Below the pieces are notes generated by a model. It saw only the letters and a program-made list of their open reading frames with translations, did not search any database and was not told where the DNA came from. Below are positions 1 to 12,114 of a stretch of DNA of 64,000 nucleotides, in pieces; the stretch's first letter is position 1, and each line of letters begins with the position of its first letter. Origin of the DNA: Allium sativum (lineage: Eukaryota > Streptophyta > Magnoliopsida > Asparagales > Amaryllidaceae); the NCBI GenBank assembly GCA_030737875.1, contig CM060912.1:203125231-203189230 (forward strand), written 5' to 3'. The position numbers were made by a program, and so were the translations under genes.

Positions 1-1127
1 GAGGTGGGTTAAGTGGGATGTACTAGAGGGGACCAAGCTTAGGTGGATAGCTTGTGTCAAGTAATGGTGGCCCGTTTTAACCAGTAACCCATACGTATCT
101 TTGTGGGCTCAACCCAAGTCGAGGACGGGACACGCATACTGGGCTTGACTGTAAGATGCCAAAACCGGGTTAGCGGTGGCAACGCAAGTCCAACGGGTTC
201 ATATGCGTGTGTGGACCCGGGATGGTAGGTAAGACGTTGTTGCATCGTGTAGGTATAAGTCGTGCATTTTTTGTTGTATCGGGTTGCCACTTTGGGGAGT
301 GATACACCCCACTGTGGGGCCAGCACAGGTATCTACGAGTTAGGGAGCCGATCGCTTGGGGGTAGTGGGTACACCTAGTGGAGATAGAGGAAGACGGCAC
401 CTATGAAGGCAGCTAGGGGTGCACGAAACTACCAATATCATTATTAAGTTTGTAGGCGGGATCAACCTTAGGGTGACTAGTGGTGGTGCAGTATACTAGT
501 GGCGTTGCAGTATAACAATTATCTCATAGTGTTGGCGTAGTTTAGTAAATTATCTTAGTGGGTTTAGGTGCGCCTAAACGATATCTTTGTTCATCTTGTT
601 TCCTTGTTTACTCTGCCATACTCAATGGTTCATGGTCATTTCCTTATTTTCCAACTTATGCCTTAGCCTAGTTACTTTGTTAATTATATTGTTAGAATTA
701 TCGCACTCGCCAGACTTTATGTCTGATCCCCCTTTTTCCATCTCTTTCCTTTTCCCCCCTCATTTGCTTAGGTTGGAACTAGCACCTGTGGAGCTTGATT
801 TTGGACTGCTTTTAGAAGATTTCTTGGACCGCTGAAGTAAAGTTCAGCCTCTCTTTAATTATGGCTATTTTAATGTTGGGGATTATATCTTTCAGATTAT
901 GTACTTTGTTTTATCAAGATGGATATGATGTACTTGACTTTGGTTTATGGTTTTGATGATGTAACCAAACATATTTACCTTCTGCTGCAATAAATAAAGT
1001 TTTGAATTTTCAAGTACTGTTTTATATCTGTCTTGTTGTGATTTTCTGTTCTATACTTACTTAAAATGCTCCATTGAAGTTAAAGCAATCCCTTTGTGAG
1101 TGACATTAATGGACGTGGGGTGTTACA
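1..1127 (+). repeat. 3' portion of the 5' LTR (Tekay-type)
   Basis: This matches 8364-9491 of the 3' LTR almost base for base, including the AATAAA-containing segment near 990 and the terminal GGGGTGTTACA. It ends at 1127, two bases before the primer binding site. The upstream 2.1 kb of the LTR lies outside the window. Antisense open frames here (57-326 and 170-400) are reproduced in the other LTR copies and are not considered genes. Confidence 0.93.
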
Positions 1128-1129
1128 CG

Positions 1130-1141
1130 TGGTATCAGAGC
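1130..1141 (+). other. Primer binding site (initiator Met tRNA type)
   Basis: TGGTATCAGAGC lies two bases after the end of the 5' LTR. This is the common plant LTR-retrotransposon primer site complementary to the 3' end of initiator tRNA-Met. The same twelve bases occur on the minus strand at 41271-41282 in the non-coding element. Confidence 0.93.
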
Positions 1142-1335
1142 TGAAGGTTACCGGAACAGATATGAATTTTTGAAAAACTATTTTTCAAAACAATTTTTAT
1201 AAAGAAGTACTTTCAAAAGTATGATTCAAGGAAAGTATTTTCAAGAGAAAGGTATATTTTGGAAAGCATAACCCCAAGAGCCGTATATCTTTCCCTCAGT
1301 TCTTTTATATTGAATCTTTCCTTTTTCGTTTTAGC

Positions 1336-2112
1336 ATGTCTGAAGCATCTGAGATACCAGAGGGCGTTCATGCGCTCGATTGGTTTCGTCAATATCTTGA
1401 GGCTAGGGCCGCCGCCGCAGGTCCAGCAAATGATCCTCCTCCTCGGGTCGATAATTTCGCAAAGATATGTAAGGACTTTAGAGCAATGGGTGGGAAACCT
1501 TTTCACGGGACGGAGACATTTATTGAAGCTCGTAACTAGCTAAAGGAGGTGGAAGAATTGTTTGGAATCTTTGAAGTGGATGATGGAAGAAAGGTCCAGT
1601 TGGCTGCCTGGCTAATGAAGGATGAGGCCTCGTTTTGGTGGGAGGTCACTAATGGGGGACGTCCAGTCGATACATGGCTAGATTTTAGGCAGAGGTTTGA
1701 GGCGAAGTTTCTCTCACGGGCTGAAGAGAATCTATACATGGAAAGGTTTTTGTCACTGAAGCAAGGGAATCTATCGGTGAAAGAGTACGTTAACAAATTC
1801 AACCAATTGGCAAGGTTTGGCTTGGACTTGGTGAACACTCCAGAAAAGAAGGCTCTAAGATTTGTTAAGGGTTTAAACGAGCCGCTTCATGGGTTAGCTA
1901 TGACCCACATTCCCATGGGGGCTACCTTTGAGAGGTTAGTTGACATGGCACTCATGCATGAAGAGGAGAAGGGCGCCAATGCTAATAAGGCACCCGAGAA
2001 GAAAGGGGATCAAAAGAAGTCGCAACAGCAACAACAGAATAAGAAAGGTGGCAAAGGCAACAATGCTAAGGGGAAGAAGAAATACTTTAACTGTGGGACA
2101 CTCGCCATCTAA
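1336..2112 (+). pseudogene. gag: gag capsid region of the Tekay-type element, disrupted
   Basis: The start ATG at 1336 opens MSEASEIPEGVHAL. The frame is stopped by TAG at 1537, probably from a tryptophan codon, then continues in the same frame. The body from about 1550 holds a Retrotrans_gag-type domain (QLAAWLMKDEASFWWE, then a WLDFRQRFEAKF-like stretch and YVNKFNQLARFG). A Lys/Gln-rich linker follows. Near 2090 the first CCHC knuckle begins but is damaged: its first Cys position reads Tyr, and a one-base loss near 2104 throws the frame into a stop at 2110-2112. The second knuckle continues in the next frame. In an intact element the product would be the structural capsid/nucleocapsid protein. 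Confidence 0.9.
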
Positions 2113-3412
2113 GCAAAGATTGTAGTAAGAAGAAGAAGACCGGTTGTTTCCACTGTGGCGAGGCGGGACATCTTATTAAGGAATGCCCAAAGAAAGGGCA
2201 GAGGGCAGGGTCTACCTCAGGAGGACAGGTGCAAGCTCTTATGGCACCAGGGCAGGCAAGGGGACAAGTTCAAGCTCTCGTAGTCCCACCACTGCAAGAA
2301 CGAGGTAGAGCAATTTCCATTGAAAGTTTAGTTTTTCTATTTGATCATCCTGTCCGTACTTTATTCGATTCTGGCGCATAGCATTCATTTATTTCTACAT
2401 CATTAGTTGAAACACTGCACCTAGATACTAGTCTTGTTACTGATCCTTTAGTAGTCTCAAATCCTATTGGTGGTTTGGCTCATCTTTCTATAATTTGTCG
2501 GGATTTGAGAATGTTTATCTTGGGCGTTGTGTTTGAGTGCAACGCTTTTGTTCTTGGCTTCATGGGCTACGGTTTAATTCTAGGTATGGATTGGCTAACT
2601 AGATATGGGGCCATCCTAGATTGTGAAAGAAGGGTAGTTAGATTGTTGACTCGTTCGTGAAAGACCTTTGATATTTCTTGTGACCTTAGAGGTCCAGTAA
2701 TGCTTAGTTAACTAGAATCCCTTGACGCATCCGATGATGATTTACATTCTGTTCCCATAGTCCGTGAATATGCTGATGTCTTCGATGAGGTGAGGGGTTT
2801 ACCCCCAAAACGTGAGATAGACTTTCAAATATATCTAGTGGACAATGCAAAGCCAATTGCATTGCCAGTGCGCCACATGGCTCCAAGAGAAAGAAGAGAA
2901 CTTGGTAAGGAAGTGAAAGAATTGCTTGAGAAGGGGTTCATCAGACATAGTATATCGGAGTGGGGTGCTCCAGTAGTGTTTGCCACGAAGGCAGATGGGT
3001 CCCTTAGACTTTGTGTGGACTATACAGAACATAATAAGCTTACTAAGAAGAATAGACACCCACTGCCGATGATTGACGTTCTCTTCGATCAGTTAGTTGG
3101 CGCCTCAGTGTTTTCGTAGTTGGACTTAGCCAGTGGCTTCCATCAGTTGAGAGTGGCTGAGGATAGCATAGACAAGACTGCCTATAGGACTCCAGACGGT
3201 TTCTTCGAGTGGCTGGTGATGCCCTTCGGTTTGACAAACGTCCCCGCATACTTTGTTGACTTGATGAGTGGGGTGTTTAGGGAGTACCTTAATAAATTCG
3301 TGGTAGTCTTTGTGGACGATGTCTTGATCTTCTCTAAAAGCGAAGAAGAGTATGCCCTACAACTTAGGGAAGTGTTGGAGACTCTTCAGTGCATAGCCTT
3401 AAAGCAAAATTT
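2113..3412 (+). pseudogene. pol: Zinc knuckle, aspartic protease and reverse transcriptase part of pol, disrupted
   Basis: This is read in the frame left by the gag frameshift, so gag and pol were probably one reading frame. A CCHC knuckle (CFHCGEAGHLIKEC) begins at 2145. The retroviral-type protease has its DSGA active site at 2367-2378, followed directly by a TAG stop, and a LGMDWLTRYGAILDC-type tail near 2590. Further stops lie at 2658 and 2709. The reverse transcriptase runs from about 2760: a [16 protein letters not shown] block, [14 protein letters not shown] (an Arg-to-Glu-like change from the usual DYR), a stop at 3117, LDLASGFHQLRV, and the catalytic FVDD box at 3309-3320. A one-base frameshift near 3405 ends the readable frame. 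Confidence 0.92.
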
Positions 3413-4237
3413 TCTAAATGTCACTTTTGGAGGAAAGAAGTGTGATTCTTAGGGCACGTGGTTTCCAAAGAAGGGATAGCCGTGGATCCCGCGAAGATAG
3501 TGGCCATCCAAGATTGGAAGGTTCCTAAAAATGCGACCGAGGTGAGGAGTTTCTTAGGGTTGGCTGGCTACTATAGGAAGTTCATTAAAGACTTTGCAAA
3601 AATATCAGCTCCATTAACACGCTTGACGAAGAAGAACTTAGTTTTCACGTGGGACGTAGATTGTGATGATGCGTTCCAACGTTTAAAGAGAGCTTTGACC
3701 ACAGCCCCAGTCTTAGTGTTGCCAAATGGGAGTAAGCCATTTACCGTTTATACCGATGCTTGTGGGACGGGACTAGGCGCAGTCTTAATGCAAGAGGGAA
3801 GGGTAATAGCCTATGGTGGAAGGCAATTGAGAGCACATGAGAGAAATTACCCTACACATGACCTTGAGTTAGCCGCTATTGTCTTCGCGCTTAAGTCTTG
3901 GCGTCATTATCTTCTTGGCGAAAAATTCGAATTACTCACTGACCACAAATCGCTAAAATACTTGTTCTCTCAGAAGGACTTGAACTTAAGGCAGCAAAGG
4001 TGGATGGAATTCTTAGCATCCTACGAATTCGATATAGCATATACCCCTGGCAAGAGTAACGTGGTGGCAGACGCCTTAAGTAGAAAAAGATTATCCTTGA
4101 GTCCGTTGTTTGTTGAGCGGCAAAGTTTAGAGTTCATCTCTACGTTTGACTTTAAACCTTCCATTGACTTTGTACCCGGTTTGCTAGTGTCCTTAGAGGT
4201 CAGACCTACGCTTTTGGGACGGATTGGCGGGGCATAG
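3413..4237 (+). pseudogene. pol: End of reverse transcriptase plus RNase H of pol, disrupted
   Basis: After the frameshift near 3405 the reading continues one frame over. A TGA at 3443 replaces what is probably an Arg codon, followed by [15 protein letters not shown], the usual end of the RT connection in Ty3 elements. [15 protein letters not shown] and the RNase H domain follow: [14 protein letters not shown] with the catalytic Asp, [16 protein letters not shown] with the Glu, [11 protein letters not shown] with the second Asp, and [20 protein letters not shown] at 4235-4237 separates it from integrase in the same frame. Confidence 0.92.
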
Positions 4238-5740
4238 CGAGACGACCCACAGTTGGTTGAGTTAGTAGAGAAGCTCAAAGGAGGGGAGTCATCGAGCCAT
4301 CTCCGTAGGTATACCCTAGATGATAAGGGTTGGTTACATAGGGACAGTAGACTTTGTGTACCAAAAGACGATGACCTAAGGAAGACCATTCTTGATGATG
4401 CACATCGTTCGAAGATGACCATCCATCCCGGCGGGGACAAGATGTACATGGACATGAGACGAGTTTACTTTTGGGCCGGTATGAAGAAGGACGTGGCCGA
4501 ATATGTCGCTAGATTCTTGGTGAGCCAACAAGTAAAAGCAGAGCAAAAGAAGCCCGGTGGATTGCTACACCCATTGGAGGTCCCACAATGGAAGTGGGAA
4601 AGTGTTTCGATGGACTTTGTTAACGGATTACCGAGATCGAGGAAGGGTAATACGGGGATTTGGGTCGTGGTAGACAGACTTACTAAGAGCGCCCATTTCA
4701 TTCCCGTGAAGAGTAAGAGGACTGCTCCATGGTTAGCCTCCGTATACATTCGAGAAATAGTTCGCTTGCACGGTGTTCCATCTAGCATAGTGAGCGACCG
4801 CGATCCTATTTTTACTAGCGAATTTTGGAAGAGCTTACAAGAGGCGGTAGGGACTCAGTTATGTTTGAGCACCGCGTATCATCCTCAGACGGACGGCCAG
4901 ACCGAGAGGGTGAATCGTATTCTAGAGGACCTATTGAGGTTATGTGTCTTAGACTTCGGAGGTACATGGGAGGAACATCTTCCATTGGTGGAGTTCACAT
5001 ATAATAATAGCTTTCAGTCTAGCATTGGCATGGCACCGTTCGAGGCTCTTTATGGACGGTCGTGTCGTTCGCCTACATGTTGGTGGGAGTCTACAGACAA
5101 GATCTTGCTTGGACCCGATATGATTAGAGAGACTTCGGAGAAGATCGATTTGATTCGAAGGAGGATGGAGACGGCGCAAGATAGGCAGAAATCTTATGTG
5201 GATAAGAGGAGGTCAGATCTTGAGTTTGATATTGGGGACATGGTCTTTGTCAAGGTGTCTCCATTACGGAACGTCGTTCGCTTTGGGTCCGTTGGGAAGT
5301 TAGCACCAAGGTTCGTAGGGTCGTTTCCTATTGAGGAAAGGATTGGGCAGATGGCGTATAGAGTGGAGTTGCCCGAGAGACTTAGTGGTGTACACGACGT
5401 ATTCCATGTATCACATTTGAGGAAGTGCTTGCACGAGAGCGCGGAAGTGGTAGAGCCGAGCTTGCTTAGAGAGGTGGAGATAAAGCGTGATGCGACGATT
5501 CGACGAGCTCCTACATGCATTCTTGGGTTGGAGATTAAGAAGTTGAGGAATCGAGAGGTCAAACTAGTCAAAGTGCAAAGGGGAGATGATGAGAGCAACG
5601 CTACTTGGGAGACGGAAGCGAAGATGCGTTCGTTGTACCCTTTTCTTTTCGAGGGTATGTCTTTTAAATTCTCCTTTATCGGTTACCTTGTACTTATCTT
5701 ATCTTTAGTATGCCCTCTCGCTAGTATGTTTGACCTTTAG
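4238..5740 (+). pseudogene. pol: Integrase with chromodomain-like C-terminus, longest intact pol segment
   Basis: An open frame of about 495 codons follows the stop at 4235. The N-terminal zinc-binding HHCC module keeps its two His residues (HRSKMTIHPGGDKMY) but both Cys positions are replaced (RFLVSQQVK), so it should not bind zinc. The DDE core is intact: Asp in SMDFVNGLP (near 4613), Asp in IVSDRDPIFTSEFW, Glu in QTDGQTERVNRILED. A GPY/F-like stretch (KLAPRFVGSFPI) and VHDVFHVSHLRKC follow. The tail from about 5500 (LGLEIKKLRNREVKLVKV, then ATWETEAKMRSLYPFLFE) has the spacing of a chromovirus chromodomain, thought to guide integration to modified chromatin. The last 25 or so residues after LFE are hydrophobic and probably not original protein. 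Missing Cys residues and the upstream stops make it non-functional. Confidence 0.93.
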
Positions 5741-6256
5741 ATAGGATAGTCCTATGGTTAAAACATGTGTTTGAGACATGTTATGTATTATGGATGCACG
5801 TGGATGCAAGTGTTTGATAGTGGTTGCTCGTGGATGCATATACACACACTTTAGGAACTAGATCGGTTCAGTCACTTCATGTCGCATATTGCATATAAAT
5901 GTGTGTACATATTTAAGTAATGGATGTGTAATGGTTGTACCATCATATGGATGTTGCATTTTGGTGAATGGTTGTGCACACATGTAGAAATAATATGTAT
6001 CGATAGGGTTCTTTCGCATACATAATGGACACATGGCACTATCATGGTTTGCATTAAGGAGGTCAACTGAATCAGTAGACCGCCTGATTTTGCATTAGAT
6101 AAGGAACATATACACACACTTCTTACATATGTTCATACAACATTAGAAATTTTATAAGGAGAATGGATGCCCGTGTTTGATGGTTGAGTAGATGGTTGTT
6201 TGGATGGTACGATATGCATTCTCCTTAACTTGGAGATTTCGGGGGCGAAATCCTTT
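5741..6256 (+). other. 3' untranslated internal region of the Tekay-type element
   Basis: About 515 noncoding bases separate the integrase stop from the polypurine tract. They contain loose repeats of ATGGATGCA- and ACACACTT-like words. The block ATTTCGGGGGCGAAAT at 6236-6251 directly precedes the polypurine tract. A near-identical block stands at the equivalent place in the minus-strand non-coding element (39768-39785). Confidence 0.8.
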
Positions 6257-6269
6257 AAGGAGGGGAGAA
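6257..6269 (+). other. Polypurine tract of the Tekay-type element
   Basis: AAGGAGGGGAGAA lies immediately before the LTR start TGTAACACC at 6270. Its position and purine content identify it as the plus-strand priming site. Confidence 0.92.
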
Positions 6270-6701
6270 TGTAACACCTCGGATTTTTGAATAATCGAAT
6301 TAACTAAAATAAAGAATAATTAATCTCAGACGTGAGAATCAAAGGAATGGGGTTGCGCCTTTGTGTTTGTCTCGGAATTCTGGTTGAAATAGAGTCCGAG
6401 TTTGCGGGAAACGAGTACCGGATGAAAGAGTTATGGACGAACGAAGTTTGGTGGCAAAAGAAAAAAAGATTGCACTGGCACACTTGGGAAGTGCGCCAGT
6501 ACAAATTAACACTGACGCACCTGCCAAGTGCGCCCAGGCCGAGGCAAGAGCCTGCACAGCTTTCTGGTTCAGGCTGACCCATGTTGTTGAGTCCTTTCTG
6601 ACTCCTTACTGAGTCATTAGGGCTGACTCGTCACCCTATCATGATTGAATGGTTTTGATTAACCCTAAGATCATCCGACGGCTTAAATTAATTCAGAATT
6701 C

Positions 6702-6709
6702 TATAAAAA
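6702..6709 (+). promoter_or_regulatory. TATA box of the Tekay-type LTR promoter
   Basis: TATAAAAA lies 432 bp into the 3' LTR, downstream of the U3 hairpin. The identical box is kept in the solo LTR at 25400, and TATA boxes stand at equivalent places in the other related LTRs (17591, 45376, 50511, all minus). The assignment rests on position and conservation only. Confidence 0.65.
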
Positions 6710-7963
6710 GACCCATAGACTCAAACCCTAAATCAGAATTAAAATTGAAACTATGGCCGTCATGTTGTTGTCTTGAACCCTAGAGCAGCCGCCACCAATA
6801 TTAAGAGGAAGAACAACAACCAAATCAGAACTACTCAACCCTAACAGTGAATCTTCATCAATGGAGAGCTAATTCAACTCCAGAAATCAGAATTCAGAAC
6901 TCAAGACTTCTTTTGAGTTGTGAGTTCGATAGTCTTAACAAAATAATTAATAAATGAATTGGATTGAGTTATAATGCGGATAATTTGGATATGATATGAA
7001 TTGTTGATTGCATGTTGTAATTATGTTGTAGAATTATGTTGTAATTTCTATGATATTATGTTATGATGCTATCATTTACGATGTAAAGTTATGATGTTAT
7101 CACCCATGTTATAATCCTATGATTGGCTTAGGTCTAGTTGAATCACCATATTTCATATGCTAGTAGTTATATTGATTCATATGATAAATCATATGTATGC
7201 AAGTTTGGATTTTGTTTTAAACATGAATCACATACAAGTTGGGTAGAATTTTATGTGAACTTACATGGTCATGACACCTAGTTTATGTGAAAATTTAATT
7301 GAAAGTTAGGCTATGACGTATGCTAAATTCTACATGATACTTTACATGTTAGATACTAGTTTACACCATTGTTGCGATGTATACATCACATATGTGAGTT
7401 TATGAGTTGGATATGAATCATGTTATGTTATTACCTAAGCAAGTTTACCCCCCTTTTAGATATAGATCTATGACATATGTTGTTTATGCAAGTTTGTGGC
7501 CATTATCTCATCAAGTTCACACCTTTATATTTGGATCCATGACATATGTTGTTTATGCAAGTTGTAACTTTGGCCTATGCAAGTTTTAGATGTAGAACAT
7601 CATTCACATATGCAAGTTCACCCCTATGTTAGATCTATGTTTTAATTATGTGTATATATTGTGATGTTTTCTTTTATTTCATGAGTTAGACTACTCGAGT
7701 CTAACGTATATTTTATGTTCAACGAACAAACGTACAACGTGGGGTAAAAGGGGATAATATTAAAAAGATTTAATTGGCATAAATGCCTTAAAAGGCATAA
7801 AATATAATTGTGGTGAAAATTGGTATGATTTTACATACCATAAATGGATGGACATAATTGACTCAATTATGGACATCGTTAAATTTGGAATTGATTGATA
7901 ATTTGAATAGGGAAAGTAATTCAAATTTGGGGAATGATTAATTAGGAGTAATTAATCATCCAA

Positions 7964-8180
7964 GACACGAGGTTAGGCTCTTTTGTGGTGTAAGACTGCC
8001 CGGACCCGCCTGGCAAATCCAGCTGCCACAAATACCAGTCTAATGTGAGAGGTCTTAGGCATAAACTAAATACGTAACAATTGTAAAAACACGAGGTTGG
8101 GCTCTTTTGTGGTGTAAGACTGCCCGGACCCGCCCGACAAATCCAGCTGCCACAAATGCCAGTCTAATGTGAGAGGTCTT
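7964..8180 (+). repeat. Duplicated stem-loop module inside the LTR
   Basis: Two copies of about 93 bp (7964-8056, 8088-8180) lie 124 bp apart. Each holds arms TTTGTGG and CCACAAA (7982-7988 with 8026-8032; 8106-8112 with 8150-8156) around a conserved CCCGGACCCGCC core, and ends TCTAATGTGAGAGGTCTT. Related modules occur at 26699-26920, 43990-44180 (minus), 49320-49510 (minus) and 15775-15860 (minus). Confidence 0.8.
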
Positions 8181-9491
8181 TATGAGGTTACGGTCTTAAT
8201 GAATTAAGAAACACTTAACTAGATAAACATGTAGTGGGACATGAGGGGGTTAAGTGGGTGCCTTGGGTGGCATGTGGAATCTAGTGGGTGCCTTGGATGG
8301 CATTTGGAAACACGATTAGAAACACTTAACCAAAATTGAAGCATGTAATTGAAACATGAATAAGAGGTGGGTTAAGTGGGATGTACTAGAGGGGACCAAG
8401 CTTAGGTGGATAGCTTGTGTCAAGTAATGGGGGCCTGTTTCAACCAGTAACCTATACGTATCTTTGTGGGCTCAACCCAAGTCGAGGACGGGACACGCAT
8501 ACTGGGCTTGACTATAAGTGGCCAAAACCGTTTTAGCGGTGGTAACGCAAGTCCAACGGGTTCATATGCATGTGTGGACCCGGGCTGGTAGGTAAGACGT
8601 TGTTGCATCGTGTAGGTATAAGTCGTGCATTTTTGGTTGTATCGGGTTGCCACTTTGGGAAGTGATACACCCCACTGTGGAGCCAGCACGGGTATCTACG
8701 AGTTAGGGAGCCGATCGCTTGGGGGTAGTGGGTACACCTAGTGGAGATAGGGGCAGACGACACCTATGAAGGCAGCTAGGGGTGCACGAAACTACCAATA
8801 TCATTATTAAGTCTATAGGCGGGATCAACCTTAGGGTGACTAGTGGTGGTGCAGTATACTAGTGGCGGTGCAGTATAGCAATTATCTCATAGTGTTGGCA
8901 TAGTTTAGTAAATTATCTTAGTGGGTTTAGGTGCGCCTAAATGATATCGTTGTTCATCTTGTTTCCTTGTTTACTCTGCCATACTCAATGGTTCATGGTC
9001 ATTTCCTTATTTTCCAACTTATGCCTTAGCCTAGTTACTTTGTTAATTATATTGTTAGAATTATCGCACTCGCCAGACATTATGTCTGACCCCCCCTTTT
9101 TCCATCTCTTTCCTTTTCCCCCCTCTGGTGCTCAGGTTGGAACTAACACCAGTGGAGCTTGATTTTGGACTGCTTTTAGAAGATTTCTTGGACCGCTGAA
9201 GTAAAGTTCAGCTTCTCTTTAATTATGGATATTTTAATGTTGGGGATTAGTTCTTTCAGATTATGTACTTTGTTTTATCAAGATGGATATGATGTACTTG
9301 ACTTTGGTTTATGGTTTTGATGATGTAACCAAACATATTTACCTTCTGCTGCAATAAATAAAGTTTTGAATTTTCAGGTACTGTTTTATATCTATCTTGT
9401 TGTGATTTTCTGTTCGATACTTACTTAAAACGCTCCATTGAAGTTAATGCATTCCCTTTGTGAGTGACATTAATGGACGTGGGGTGTTACA

Positions 9492-11747
9492 ATATAAGTC
9501 GATATGGTTTCTATTTGGAGCCTTATATTTAATATCAAATTTGAGTTTAGGTTTGTCGTGAATGATGTCTTGAATAACGTCTATTCTTTAACCCCGTTGA
9601 AGACATGATTGGTTTCCAAAGTTTAGTAGCCATTGAATAATGATTTGGAGATTAAACTATGTTAGAGTTTTAATAAATCTTTCAACAAAGATTTGATTGA
9701 ATAAAATGAATATTAGAACTATGTTAGAGTTTTAATAAATCATTCAATAAAGATTTGATTGAATAAAACAAATATTAAAACTATGTTAGAGGTTAATAAA
9801 TCTTTCAATGATGATTTGATTGAATGAAATGGAGATTAAAACTAAGTTAGAGTTTTTGATGAATCTTTATTATATTTTAAATAATAGAAGGTAACTAAAC
9901 TTACCAAAACACGAGGGGTGTAAATATGGAGTACCACAAGTTTTTCTCCATGGTATGAATAGGATGGGAATGGGATAACGATATGAGAGATTACCTTTTT
10001 GTAAGGTTCGATAATCCTAATAAGGCTTATAAACCTTAATTTGAGTTAAGTTTGTGAAAGAAAAACATATAATCTTTTGAAATGATTTTCAAGAAAATAT
10101 TTAAACAAGAGTTTAAATGATGAAAATCTTTGATAAGATATAAAGGAGTAATTCCCAATGTAAAGAATGAATTGAGTGAGAAGTATACTATGAATTGGAA
10201 TGAGACTTATGATATGTTTATGTATCACTTGATTTTAATGATATGATAGTTATTCAGAAAGATCAGGTTTCAACTCATTCTGAATAACTAATACGAAGAG
10301 TATTGAAGACACTGAAGATGGTGGTTGAAGATCGGAGATCTTCACATCGTTTGGATTATTGCTGATGTCTCGATTGAGCCGTACACCTAAGACGAGGTTA
10401 AAAGTGGTGGTCGTCCAGACGTGCTTGGAGATTGACCGGATATGCAAGGGTCTCTCTCCTTAATTGGACGAGGAATTAGGTGCCTTTGGTTTCGTTCAGA
10501 CCCAGAACGAACTTGTAAATGGATGTATGTCTGGCATTGTAAGTTACAACATATTAATTTGATGTCTATTGATGTTATATCAGTTGATGGCGGAGAATTC
10601 ATTCTCTTAATTTAACACTCTCCTCTGAGACTTATGAACTTAGAGGGTTATATATTAATAGACACCGATTATATGTTGTCAATTAACAATGTGGCATGCC
10701 AAGTTGCTGATTGATAAAATCTTTTGTTGAAAAGCAGAGATTTGTGGATGATGATCAAAGCATGGTTGATATAACATAGCTTTGTGTTGAAACGTGACTT
10801 CGACAAGCCTCACAGCCCGTGAATGGCCAAAAACAAGATAATGGGCCCTAGAGAAGACTAACGTTTCCTTCTAGCTGAAAAGTGATGCTATGGTATGGAG
10901 CCCAGACAATTTACCTATGTGGATGATGGATTGAGGCGCCTCAGATGATGGTCAACCAACGATCAGGATGACGGTCAACAACGACCAGGGGAACGTTATG
11001 TTCAGATAAGGCTCTGTTGTCCCAAGGGTCACGTGCGTGTGATGCCTAGACATCTTGCTAGGGATGCTCCGAATCGGATAAGGTAGATCCTTTGCCTCAG
11101 TAATTGATGGAAATCCGACTTCCAATACGAACCTTTCTTTTTTAGTTGTAAACCTATGTGGCGACATTATAGGATGGGGTATTATGTCATCTAAGATTGA
11201 TACATTTATTTGTGAAATTGATTTCCACACTATACACTAGTGATAATAAAAGAGAAATTTCGCATATCAAGCATGTTTGGCTATCATAAGGTAAAACTAT
11301 ATCCTCCGGTTTGCATTGCATTGTGTGATAGGACTTGAGTCTTATAACAGCTTCATTTTTAAAAAGACATTGTGAGTTTTTATGACTAGTATTCATGTAG
11401 AGAAAACATGTTTCGTGTTTTTACGGCGTTCAGGTCGATGTGGGACGATCACCAAGGAAAATAAACCTAAAAAGAATATGTCGTATATCTCACAATGCAT
11501 AAACAAAATATAGTATGAACATATAAACATAATATATAGTGAAGCATGATAAAGAAGAAGTCCCATCTCCAAATAAAATCTCAGAATCTGATATAATATT
11601 TCATAAATCTAGATACATCAAGCCTCATTACGATCCCTCTCATAATATATTAACCAAAAACAGTGGAAAAAAAACAAATAACTATATAGAATAATAATAC
11701 GTCAACATCCAACTCATCTTTAATTAACATCATCGTCACAAAACCTA
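9492..11747. other. Unclassified noncoding DNA between two LTR elements
   Basis: No coding region, RNA gene or clear transposon end is visible here, apart from the tandem repeat at 9654-9880. The stretch 11400-11747, read together with 30733 onward (they were contiguous before the 11753-30727 element inserted), resembles the antisense strand of an older LTR, but no TG...CA boundaries could be found. Confidence 0.5.
9654..9880. repeat. 62-bp tandem repeat, about 3.5 copies
   Basis: The word AACTATGTTAGAG recurs at 9655, 9717 and 9779, with a variant at 9840, spaced 62, 62 and 61 bp. Each unit continues with TTTTAATAAATC and a GATTTGATTGAAT stretch. Noncoding. Confidence 0.85.
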
Positions 11748-12114
11748 CTACTTGTTAACACCAAATTTGCATCATCCAAATATAAAGAGGCAGCAGTTCC
11801 AAAGCCAGAAGAACAAAGGACTTTAGGCAATGAAGCCGAAACCAAGTAGAAAAGCCTTGAAGGTAGCTATATCGATGTCGTAAGCAAACTCCGAGAGTTG
11901 GGTAACCGATAACAGGAGAAAAGGATTTGGGGACAAATATATCGACACCAGGAGCAGAATAAACATTTGTTTCTACTATAACTTTTGATTGGTAAGAGAT
12001 TTTGACCTGAAACCAATTCCATTGGATTCAGATGATGCTTTCCCATTCCGTAGAGTGATCACCTTAAACAAACGAACATATCATTTGTGAATTATGCTGA
12101 AACAAGTTACTAGA

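Larger units (their letters stand above)
1..9491 (+). mobile_element. Ty3/gypsy element, Tekay/Del chromovirus lineage, 5' end outside the window
   Basis: The layout is LTR (1-1127, truncated by the window), primer site, gag, protease, reverse transcriptase, RNase H, integrase, polypurine tract, LTR (6270-9491). Reverse transcriptase before integrase defines Ty3/gypsy. A chromodomain-like tail after integrase and LTR ends TGTAACACC...GGTGTTACA suggest the Tekay/Del chromoviruses (lineage is inference). The left LTR aligns with the right one from about 8364 onward, with differences of a few percent, many of them C/T or G/A. The coding region has seven in-frame stops (1537, 2379, 2658, 2709, 3117, 3443, 4235) and two frameshifts (near 2104 and 3405), so the copy cannot make its own proteins. 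The TSD cannot be tested because the left end is missing; ATATA follows the right LTR. Confidence 0.93.
6270..9491 (+). repeat. Complete 3' LTR (Tekay-type, 3222 bp)
   Basis: The LTR begins TGTAACACCTCGGATTTTTG after the polypurine tract and ends GGACGTGGGGTGTTACA at 9491. Contents in order: a hairpin at 6474-6500 (12-bp arms with one mismatch, GGG loop) with a partial second copy at 6509-6537; a TATA box at 6702; AT-rich DNA with repeated ATGCAAGTTT words (7430-7620); a direct repeat of a module at 7964-8056 and 8088-8180; short GTTAAGTGGG repeats; and AATAAA at 9353 near the 3' end. The solo LTR at 24963-28236 is a close relative. Confidence 0.95.

Noticed and set aside
57..400. Antisense open frames in the Tekay LTR (57-326, 170-400), recurring at 8420-8763 and 27179-27501.
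   Set aside because: They recur because the LTR recurs. They run against LTR transcription, lack domains, and length differs between copies.
6332..6577. + frame of 81 codons at the LTR start, similar frame at 25025-25207.
   Set aside because: It lies in U3 upstream of the TATA box and crosses the hairpin; the second copy is broken early.
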